In this document: positions 1 to 5,052 of the stretch, piece by piece | Layout of the letters: each line of letters begins with the position of its first letter | Numbering within the stretch: the first letter of the stretch is position 1 | DNA from: Rubrobacter sp. | GTDB taxonomy: Bacteria; Actinomycetota; Rubrobacteria; Rubrobacterales; Rubrobacteraceae | DNA: 6,788 nt | Assembly: GCA_016781775.1 (NCBI GenBank) | Contig: JADDPR010000167.1 | Coordinates: 1-6,788, forward strand | Reading direction: 5' to 3' | Program-made: the position numbers and the translations under genes | Notes under the pieces: generated by a model | The model's database searches: none | Told to the model about the DNA's origin: nothing | The model's input: the letters and a program-made list of their open reading frames with translations, nothing else

Positions 1-66
1 TAGGTCTTTCCACACTTAGCGGTAGAGAAAGAACAGGTTAAGAGGTAACAAGGAGTTGTCCGGAGC

Positions 67-768
67 ATGACCGAATCCAAAAAGCGCATAGCCCTCAAGC
101 CGCACATGAAGCAGATCCGGGAGTGGGTGGACGCGGGGAAGACGGACGATTGGATCGCCGACGCCCTGGGCACCAGCGCGTCCAGCGTACAGTCGTTTCG
201 GTCGCGCAACGACATCTACCGTCGCGACAGGGGGCCACGTGAGCCGGTGAGCGTCTTCGAGGGCGTCCTGGATCACGGCGAGCGCGACGGATGGGGTTTG
301 TGGCTCGACCCCGCCATCGCGGACGACCCGATCTGGAGGGAGTACTGGTCTGGCGTCGACTCCGTGATGGTGAAGGTGGCGGAGGACTCGATCGTCCTGG
401 AGGTCGCCGCTAGCGCCCCGAGTAGCAGCGAGGATGGCAACGGATCTTCGGAGTTCGACGGTGCCTCCATCGCCGTCGAAGCGGCGGTCGAGAGGCCGGC
501 GGAGCCCGCCCTGCCCGCAGCCGAGGAGGCGCCGGCGATCGAGCAGGAGTCCGTCTCCGAGCCGGGACGCGAGCGGGGCAGGGTCAAGTGGTTCGACGCT
601 GAGAAGGGCTACGGCTTCCTGGTCCGTCCGACCGGCGAGGACCTCTTCGTTCACCACTCGGAGGTCGAGGGCGACGCCTCGGACCTCGGGCCAGGCGGCG
701 AGGTCGAATACGTCGTGGGCCGCAACGATCGCGGCCCGAACGCCCGCACGGTACGCCTCGTGCAGTAG
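67..768 (+). CDS. Cold-shock-domain protein with N-terminal HTH-like region
   Basis: This 233-residue protein probably binds nucleic acid in the cytoplasm as an RNA chaperone or regulator. Residues 170-233 form a full cold-shock domain: GRVKWFDAEKGYGFLV (171-186) carries RNP1 (KGYGFLV) and DLFVHH (192-197) is RNP2; both aromatic nucleic-acid-binding patches are present. Residues 14-46 (HMKQIREWVDAG, then TDDWIADALGTSASSVQSF) resemble a small helix-turn-helix. Residues 64-112 contain DHGERDGWGLWLDP, which looks like a degenerate copy of a cold-shock beta-hairpin. Residues 113-168 are a low-complexity, Glu/Ala/Pro/Ser-rich linker. Classical Csp proteins are only about 65-70 residues long, so this is a long fusion form. 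The ATG start has AGGAG at 51-55, 11 nt upstream; this is longer than ideal but no better start is visible. The gene is monocistronic as far as the window shows and ends before a strong hairpin. The cold-shock call is firm; the HTH and the target are inferred. Confidence 0.9.
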   Translation: MTESKKRIALKPHMKQIREWVDAGKTDDWIADALGTSASSVQSFRSRNDIYRRDRGPREPVSVFEGVLDHGERDGWGLWLDPAIADDPIWREYWSGVDSVMVKVAEDSIVLEVAASAPSSSEDGNGSSEFDGASIAVEAAVERPAEPALPAAEEAPAIEQESVSEPGRERGRVKWFDAEKGYGFLVRPTGEDLFVHHSEVEGDASDLGPGGEVEYVVGRNDRGPNARTVRLVQ

Positions 769-798
769 CGCGCCAAAGGGTCCGCCCCCGACTCGATG

Positions 799-844
799 CG
801 GAGAAGGCCCCCGGGACCATTAGCGGTCCCGGGGGCCTTCTCCG
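799..844. terminator. Perfect hairpin, bidirectional terminator
   Basis: A 20-bp perfect GC-rich stem (799-818 paired with 825-844) closes a 6-nt ATTAGC loop. It lies 30 bp after the cold-shock gene stop (768) and 21 bp before the stop of the convergent phosphatase gene (866), so it can serve both transcripts. No U-tract follows on either strand, which is common for terminators in high-GC actinobacteria. The structure is seen directly; termination is inferred. Confidence 0.88.
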
Positions 845-865
845 TCCCCTAACTGCCGGGGAGAT

Positions 866-1516
866 TCAGGACGAGAGGTGGCCCTTGGCGGCGAGTTCGA
901 GTAGCTCTGGTGGGGCTCCGGACTTGCTCCAGAGGAGGCGGGTGATGGAGGCGTTCGGGGCGCGCTCGGAGCCCGGCAGGATCTCCTCGCCGAAGAGGTC
1001 CCGGAGAAAGGCGCGCATAACGCCGCCGTGGGAGACGAGGAGCAGGCGGTCGTCGGGGGTGTGGTTCGCCCGTATGGAGGAGAGCGCCTCGACGAAGCGG
1101 CCTAGAATCTCTTCGTCGGTCTCGGCGCCGACGAGGGTCCAACGCTCCTCCTCGGGCAGGGCCAGAAACTTCTCGGCGAACTCGGGGTCGCGGGCCTCCT
1201 GCTCGGCCCAGGTGTGGCCCTCCAGGATGCCGCCCTTGCGCTCCATCAGGCCCGGCACCGGTACGACCTCCCCCGCGAAGCCCGACTCCCGCGCCACGAT
1301 CGTGGCCGTCTCGAAGGCTCGCGAGAGCGGGCTTGCGTAGACGCCGGAGACCTCGGTCCCCCGCAACGCCCGACCGGCCTCGGCGGCTTGTCGCCGTCCA
1401 AGCTCCGAGAGGGGGAAATCTAGCTGACCCTGCCATACCCCGGTTGCGTTCGCCGTCGACTGGCCGTGGCGCACCAGTATGAGTTCCTGCCGCTCGTTCT
1501 CGTCGTGTAAGCTCAT
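866..1516 (-). CDS. Histidine phosphatase family protein (phosphoglycerate mutase-like)
   Basis: A cytoplasmic phosphatase or mutase of the histidine phosphatase superfamily, branch 1. Numbered from the chosen start (216 residues), LVRHGQST near the N-terminus contains the phospho-accepting His17 in the R-H-G motif. SPLSRAFETA supplies the second phosphate-binding Arg66, MERKGGILEG the catalytic acid Glu92, and LVSHGGVMRAF the second catalytic His163. All four key positions are intact and the length is typical of small single-domain members. The substrate cannot be told from sequence: relatives act on phosphoglycerate, sugar phosphates, alpha-ribazole phosphate or nucleotide-like compounds. 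I chose the ATG at 1516 because a good promoter places transcription at or within a base of it, giving a leaderless mRNA, and because no Shine-Dalgarno sequence is visible. An upstream in-frame ATG at 1546 would add ten residues (MRVSCTNLTR) with no support. The gene is convergent with the cold-shock gene and divergent from the gene at 1650. Confidence 0.92.
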   Translation of the reverse strand: MSLHDENERQELILVRHGQSTANATGVWQGQLDFPLSELGRRQAAEAGRALRGTEVSGVYASPLSRAFETATIVARESGFAGEVVPVPGLMERKGGILEGHTWAEQEARDPEFAEKFLALPEEERWTLVGAETDEEILGRFVEALSSIRANHTPDDRLLLVSHGGVMRAFLRDLFGEEILPGSERAPNASITRLLWSKSGAPPELLELAAKGHLSS

Positions 1517-1523
1517 GCGCGTT

Positions 1524-1553
1524 AGGTTAGTGCATGAGACCCGCATCCGGCAA
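1524..1553 (-). promoter_or_regulatory. Promoter of phosphatase gene, likely leaderless
   Basis: On the minus strand, TTGCCG (1553-1548) is followed by an 18-bp spacer and TAACCT (1529-1524), which fits the actinobacterial TTGnnn / TAnnnT pattern. Seven bases then lead to the ATG at 1516, so the expected transcription start coincides with the start codon. Together with the missing Shine-Dalgarno sequence this suggests a leaderless mRNA. It is a motif match by eye only. Confidence 0.55.
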
Positions 1554-1601
1554 ACGGCGTCGCACCTCCCCGCGTCGGTTCCGCCGGGCAGAACCCGATG
1601 C

Positions 1602-1607
1602 TAAGAT
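1602..1607 (+). promoter_or_regulatory. Possible -10 box for gene at 1650
   Basis: TAAGAT fits TAnnnT and would start transcription near 1614. The matching -35 region (about 1579-1584, TTCCGC) is poor. The start would lie 3 nt before the alternative ATG at 1617 or about 36 nt before the preferred ATG at 1650. It is arranged back to back with the phosphatase promoter in the same roughly 100-bp divergent region. Confidence 0.35.
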
Positions 1608-1649
1608 GCTCCCCGGATGCAGGGTATTCGAGGATGGGGGTCTTTCCGT

Positions 1650-2600
1650 ATGTTCTGGAGGAGACGCGGTCGCGACAAGACCGAGGCGAGACCAACGAAT
1701 CCGACGGCGCCCCGGGTGGGCGACGCGCAACCTCCCGCGGCCGACGCAGAGGAACAGCCGGAGGAGGTGGAGCGCACCGGGACGGCGCCTCCAGGGACAG
1801 GGCCTATCGAGTTGGAGCGCGATGCCCCGCGTCCGGTCGCGATCCAGCACGCCGCCGAGGAGCTCAGCCGGCGCGGTGACAGGGTGGTCGAATTGTTCAA
1901 GGAGGTTAGATCCCCCAAGGGACGAGCCAACCTCGCCATCCACCTCAAGCGCGGTTCGGAGACCGAGGAGGACGTCTTCGTCGAGGTAGCGACGGGCCCG
2001 TGGGACGATGAGGCCATAGGGAAAGCGGCCTGGACGGCCGCCATCTTGCGCGGCTCGGAGCACGCGGGCGCGAACCTCGAATTCCTTAGTGCCTACCCGC
2101 TGCCCGACGAGGTGCGCTTCTTTGGGGAGCGATCCCCTGTGGCCCTGTTGCTACTAGACCTGATCCAGGGCGACGACCTCCAGGAGCCGGAGTCAGGCGC
2201 AGAAACATTCAGAGAAGCCGCAAACCGTCACTGGGGCTTGAACCTCGAATACGACACCGGGATGCTTTCACCGATCGAGGAGTTGCTGACGACGGCGCTG
2301 AACGAGGAAGACGGGTACACGCCTCCTCGTATTCTGGACCCGCTCGTCCACGGCCTCGGATGCTACATCGGGGAGATTCTACGCCGCCACGCCCCGCAGG
2401 GCGGCTCGTGGCGCCCCGCGGGGGATTGGGGCGAAGGGATCGTCCTCGAGCTCTCGGACCTTACCGCCGATCCCCTCGGACAGGCGAGGTCGTTTCTGGA
2501 GAACGGCCCGGAAGACTCGATCGCCTTCTACGCAGAGTATGTACTGAAGGAGCTAGGTGCCGCAGGGAGTAGCCCCGGAAAAACTCCTCAAGACGCGTAG
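1650..2600 (+). CDS. Hypothetical protein, disordered N-terminus plus two domains
   Basis: I do not recognise this 316-residue protein. Residues 1-10 (MFWRRRGRDK) are basic. Residues 11-62 are rich in Pro, Ala, Glu and Thr and probably disordered. Residues 63-175 look like a mixed alpha/beta domain, with the strand-like DVFVEVATGPWDD and a helix around EAIGKAAWTAAILRG, ending in the hydrophobic ALLLLDLI. Residues 205-302 look like a second domain with PLVHGLGCYIGEILRRHAP, GGSWRPAGDW and DSIAFYAEYVLKEL. There is no signal peptide or membrane segment, so it is probably cytoplasmic. Two starts are possible: ATG 1650, chosen for its canonical basic N-terminus and the GGGGG tract at 1636-1640 nine bases upstream, or ATG 1617, which adds eleven residues and could be leaderless behind TAAGAT. 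Codon use matches the neighbours. Its 3' end overlaps the convergent glutaredoxin gene by 13 bp. A true protein-coding gene is near certain; its role is unknown. Confidence 0.82.
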   Translation: MFWRRRGRDKTEARPTNPTAPRVGDAQPPAADAEEQPEEVERTGTAPPGTGPIELERDAPRPVAIQHAAEELSRRGDRVVELFKEVRSPKGRANLAIHLKRGSETEEDVFVEVATGPWDDEAIGKAAWTAAILRGSEHAGANLEFLSAYPLPDEVRFFGERSPVALLLLDLIQGDDLQEPESGAETFREAANRHWGLNLEYDTGMLSPIEELLTTALNEEDGYTPPRILDPLVHGLGCYIGEILRRHAPQGGSWRPAGDWGEGIVLELSDLTADPLGQARSFLENGPEDSIAFYAEYVLKELGAAGSSPGKTPQDA

Positions 2601-2842
2601 CGCTTGCGGAGCTCGCGAATGATGTGGTTGGAATCTACGAGCACCTCGTCACCGATCGTTAGGATCGGGATAGCCCGCTGACCGGAGAGCTGTATTACGG
2701 TGTTACGTCCGTCGGCGTCCGCGTTGACCGTGTGGTAGCCGAGATCCAACCGCTCCAACTCCTTCTTTACCCTGCGGCAGTAGGGGCAATACTCGCCCGT
2801 GTAAAGGGTTATCTCTTCGTTTCGAGCTTCGGAATCTGCCAC
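2588..2842 (-). CDS. Glutaredoxin family protein
   Basis: A small (84-residue) cytoplasmic thiol-disulfide oxidoreductase with the thioredoxin fold. The strand ITLYTGEYCPYC (11-22) ends in the classical redox motif C19-P-Y-C22, which points to a dithiol mechanism. The helix RRVKKELERLDLGY follows, AIPIL (57-61) contains the cis-proline Pro59, and DEVLVDSNHIIRELRKRY makes the last strand and helix. The usual TVP at the cis-Pro is AIP and the usual GGxDD of classical glutaredoxins reads VDSNH, so partner use may differ; mycoredoxin- or NrdH-like relatives are possible alternatives because actinobacteria often use mycothiol instead of glutathione. The start is GTG, fixed by the strong AAGGAGG 5 nt upstream. 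A TATAAT box lies about 40 bp upstream. Its last 13 bp overlap the convergent gene ending at 2600. Confidence 0.93.
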   Translation of the reverse strand: MADSEARNEEITLYTGEYCPYCRRVKKELERLDLGYHTVNADADGRNTVIQLSGQRAIPILTIGDEVLVDSNHIIRELRKRYAS

Positions 2843-2847
2843 GTAGC

Positions 2848-2854
2848 CCTCCTT
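2848..2854 (-). promoter_or_regulatory. Shine-Dalgarno fixing GTG start of glutaredoxin
   Basis: Minus-strand AAGGAGG lies 5 nt before the GTG at 2842. It is a near-perfect anti-16S match and supports GTG over any internal start. Confidence 0.85.
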
Positions 2855-2881
2855 GTTCTTGCCAGAAATACCTACCTTCGG

Positions 2882-2887
2882 ATTATA
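2882..2887 (-). promoter_or_regulatory. -10 box of glutaredoxin gene
   Basis: Minus-strand TATAAT, a consensus -10 hexamer, would start transcription near 2875 and give a leader of about 33 nt including the Shine-Dalgarno sequence. The region where a -35 should lie (about 2904-2910) is GC-only and does not match TTGACA, and there is no TGn extension, so an activator or an alternative sigma factor may be needed. Confidence 0.5.
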
Positions 2888-3131
2888 CCGCGACCCACCT
2901 CCAGCGCCCCCGCCGTGCCCGAAGTGGCTCCTGTAAGAGAGGCGTCAAAGTTTGTACATCGAGGCGAGGTATAGGGTAAACCTAACCTTCAGGCAGAGGC
3001 TGAAAAATTACTTCTTGAGGTGCTGGAACGCCCTGAAGCGGCGTGTTAGGGTCCACTCCGAGAGGGGGGAGCTCTCTCGGGCCAGGTGGCCGTCCAAGGT
3101 TTTAAGCCGTGGGGCCCCTGACGGGTCAGCA
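2888..3131 (+). other. Non-coding leader region upstream of first VanW gene
   Basis: No convincing gene lies here. An in-frame stretch from TTG 2952 to TAA 3147-3149 lacks the G/C third-position bias of the real genes. No clear plus-strand sigma-70 promoter was found; TTGCCA (2859-2864) with TATACC (2884-2889) is spaced 19 bp and is weak. The imperfect palindrome AGGGTAAACCT lies near 2975 and TTCAG/CTGAA arms lie at 2988-3004; either could be an operator or leader structure. Confidence 0.4.
3058..3080 (+). repeat. Leader hairpin upstream of first VanW gene
   Basis: CCGAGAG (3058-3064) pairs with CTCTCGG (3074-3080) around a 9-nt loop of GGGGGAGCT. It lies 62 nt before the TTG start, so if transcribed it sits in the 5' untranslated region. 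A regulatory role is inferred only. Confidence 0.45.
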
Positions 3132-3134
3132 GGG
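3116..3134 (+). repeat. Inverted repeats abutting the VanW ribosome-binding site
   Basis: Two alternative pairings are possible: CTGAC (3118-3122) with GTCAG (3125-3129), whose 2-nt gap means it must open to a larger loop, or CCCTG (3116-3120) with CAGGG (3130-3134). The second would bury the first half of the AGGGAGG ribosome-binding site, so it could modulate translation. It is short and may be chance in GC-rich DNA. Confidence 0.3.
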
Positions 3135-3137
3135 AGG
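3131..3137 (+). promoter_or_regulatory. Shine-Dalgarno fixing TTG start of first VanW gene
   Basis: AGGGAGG ends 5 nt before the TTG at 3143. The ATG at 3138 touches the motif with no spacer and opens only a three-codon frame (ATGAATTGCTAA), so TTG is the working start. Confidence 0.75.
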
Positions 3138-3142
3138 ATGAA

Positions 3143-4885
3143 TTGCTAAGAAGTAAGGCAGGGGAGCGGGCTCGCGGGAGCCGTCGTACGGATGGGGCTT
3201 CGAGGTCCGGATCCACGGCGGGAAAGCGGGGTCGGAGGTTCACGGGGCCCGTCATGATCGCCTGCGCCGTCGTCGCCGTTCTCGTAGCCTTCGATTACTG
3301 GTCCAATGCCGGCAGGATCTACCGCGGCGTGGACGTCGGGCTTGCCCAGGTCGGCGGGAAGACCCTGGACGAGGCACGAGGAGTCGTCGAGGCCCAGGCG
3401 GCGCGCCCTCTCGCGGAGATACGGCTCGCGGGCCCCGAGGCTGTTTCGTTCTCCAGGGACGAGTTGGGCATAAGCCTGGAGACCGGGGCCACGCTGCGAA
3501 AAGCGTACGCCCTGGGGCGCAAGGGGAACATCGTGCAGCGGCTCGAAGATCGTCTCGGCGCGGCCTGGGGCGTGGCGTCGGTCAGGCCCGAGATCACGTA
3601 CGAGCCCGATGTAGCGCGTGGAAAGATACAGGAGCTGGCCGGCAGGCTCGACAAGCCGACCACGGAAGGCAGCGTCGCGGTATCGAACGGGACCGTCCAG
3701 GTCCGTCCCTCCGACGAGGGCTACGAGACGGACGTGGACGGCACCCTCGCAAACCTCGAGCGGGCAGTCGGCAAGCTCAGCGGCGAGGCCGCGATTGCGG
3801 GGCGCACGCTGGAGCCCGAGGTGACTACCGAGGAGGCCGAGGAGGCCGCGGCCAGGGCCGAGGAGGTCGTCTCCGGCCCGGTGACGCTCGCAGCCGGCGA
3901 GAAGAGGTGGACGCTCACGGCGGCGCAGGCCGGGCGGGCCGTAAGCGCCACCCCGAAGGACGGCCGGCTGGAGGTCGCGCTCGACAGGGAGAGGCTGCGG
4001 GCCATATTGGCGGACCCGCTCGCGGAGCTCACCGTCTCGCCGCGCGAGGCAAGCCTCGTCCCCGGGGGGGCCGGGGTTACGGTCGTGGGAAGCCGTACGG
4101 GCAAGGCGGTGCAGGAGGATCGATTCTTCGCGGAACTCGAGGCCGGGCTCTTCGAGGGGCGGCGCGAGTACGAGATACTGGTCGCCATCGACGAGCCCGA
4201 GCTGACGACCGCGGAGGCCGAGGCCCTCAAGCCGACGGATCTTATAGGCTCCTACCGGACCGATTACACCCTGAGTAGCGACAAGAGCCCCGAGCGGGTC
4301 GAGAACCTCAAGATCGCATCGAACGCCGTGAGCGGGAAGCTGTTGGCTCCGGGCGAGATCTTCTCTTTTAACGAGCTGGCCGCCCCGCTCTCGTACAAAG
4401 AGACCCACGTTATCGTGGACGGCAAGGAGACCACGGCGGACGGAGGTGGGCTCTGCCAGGTGGCCTCGACGTTGTTCAATGCGGCAAACTATGCCGGTCT
4501 GGAGATCGTCGAGCGCAATGCGCACTTCTCCGAGTTGCCGTACATCCGGCCCGGCATGGACGCGACGGTGTGGTTCGGCGCGCTCGACATGAGGTTCAAG
4601 AACACGACGGACGGTTATCTGCTGATCCAGGAGTCGGTCAGCGACGACGGGCACGTCTACGCCAGCATCTACGGCCGCCCGACCGGCATGCAGGTTCAGA
4701 TGAACTCGAAGCCGACTTACAGAGGCGCGGACTCCTCCGAGTGGGTGACCTACAAGACGGTCACGGAGAACGGGAAGGTGACCTACGACGGTCCTGTCTT
4801 CACCACGGGCTACCAGCCCCTGGTCGACGAGCATGGCAGAACCATCCCGCCGACGGAGCTCAAGCCGGCGCCCATCATACCCTAG
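3143..4885 (+). CDS. VanW family membrane-anchored envelope protein (copy 1)
   Basis: A complete 580-residue VanW protein, likely acting on the outer face of the membrane at the cell wall. In order: a basic cytoplasmic tail (1-35); one membrane span (about 36-51, VMIACAVVAVLVAFDYW) with no lipobox, so a signal anchor; two peptidoglycan-binding-4-type repeats (about 100-232, including AYALGRKGN, and about 245-355, a shorter copy); then the VanW domain (about 385-520) with LAPGEIFSFNEL, the signature GGGLCQVAST (434-443) and ELPYIRPG. The tail EWVTYKTVTENGKVTYDG resembles part of a G5 domain but is too short to be a whole one. VanW was named from vancomycin-resistance clusters but its biochemical role is unsettled, and no van resistance genes are near, so resistance should not be inferred. 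The start is TTG with a strong Shine-Dalgarno; the first in-frame ATG (residue 38) falls inside the membrane span. A paralogue follows on the same strand. Confidence 0.94.
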   Translation: MLRSKAGERARGSRRTDGASRSGSTAGKRGRRFTGPVMIACAVVAVLVAFDYWSNAGRIYRGVDVGLAQVGGKTLDEARGVVEAQAARPLAEIRLAGPEAVSFSRDELGISLETGATLRKAYALGRKGNIVQRLEDRLGAAWGVASVRPEITYEPDVARGKIQELAGRLDKPTTEGSVAVSNGTVQVRPSDEGYETDVDGTLANLERAVGKLSGEAAIAGRTLEPEVTTEEAEEAAARAEEVVSGPVTLAAGEKRWTLTAAQAGRAVSATPKDGRLEVALDRERLRAILADPLAELTVSPREASLVPGGAGVTVVGSRTGKAVQEDRFFAELEAGLFEGRREYEILVAIDEPELTTAEAEALKPTDLIGSYRTDYTLSSDKSPERVENLKIASNAVSGKLLAPGEIFSFNELAAPLSYKETHVIVDGKETTADGGGLCQVASTLFNAANYAGLEIVERNAHFSELPYIRPGMDATVWFGALDMRFKNTTDGYLLIQESVSDDGHVYASIYGRPTGMQVQMNSKPTYRGADSSEWVTYKTVTENGKVTYDGPVFTTGYQPLVDEHGRTIPPTELKPAPIIP

Positions 4886-4928
4886 CCCCCCGACGCAACA
4901 CCTCGACAACCTCACCAAGACAGGGCAG

Positions 4929-4946
4929 CCCGGGTTAAAACCCGGG
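4929..4946 (+). terminator. Palindrome after first VanW gene, possible terminator
   Basis: CCCGGGTTAAAACCCGGG has perfect 8-bp arms around AA and lies 43 bp after the stop codon. GGC (4924-4926) and GCC (4947-4949) can lengthen the stem past a 2-nt bulge. There is no U-tract. It may end or attenuate the first VanW transcript, or it may be an operator. Confidence 0.5.
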
Positions 4947-4952
4947 GCCGCG

Positions 4953-4983
4953 CTGTAGCACCACCCAACGCGGCGTGCTACGG
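4953..4983 (+). repeat. Second hairpin in the VanW spacer
   Basis: GTAGCAC (4955-4961) pairs with GTGCTAC (4975-4981) around a 13-nt loop; a T-G wobble and a C-G pair extend the stem outward. The GTG at 4975, the most upstream start-type codon I saw in the frame of the second VanW gene, lies within the 3' arm. Confidence 0.5.
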
Positions 4984-4987
4984 TTCG

Positions 4988-5002
4988 GCCGCGAAACGCG
5001 GC
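4988..5002 (+). repeat. Third hairpin in the VanW spacer
   Basis: GCCGCG and CGCGGC flank AAA, giving a perfect 6-bp stem directly after the second hairpin. The three structures are packed into 74 bp between the VanW genes. Confidence 0.5.
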
Positions 5003-5052
5003 TGCCCGGGGCCCGTGTTCGGGGCTCGCTTTCTGGCCTGGGACCTTCGCTT

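Noticed and set aside
16..657. 213-residue minus-strand frame opposite the cold-shock gene
   Set aside because: It lies opposite a recognised cold-shock protein, has no recognisable domain and shows typical GC-rich antisense composition.
2566..2587. GGAGT/ACTCC stem near the convergent gene ends
   Set aside because: Five base pairs with a 12-nt loop and no U-tract is too weak to call a terminator.
2859..2889. Possible plus-strand promoter TTGCCA with TATACC
   Set aside because: The 19-bp spacer is long, the -10 lacks its final T, and it would imply a leader of about 250 nt; it is mentioned only as a weak candidate.
2952..3149. 65-residue plus-strand frame starting at TTG, ending over the VanW start
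   Set aside because: There is no Shine-Dalgarno sequence, third-position G/C bias is weak, the product is Arg-rich with no motif, and it covers the probable leader.
3143..4885. Vancomycin-resistance locus
   Set aside because: Only the VanW domain is shared with such clusters; no ligase, dehydrogenase, dipeptidase or two-component genes are visible.
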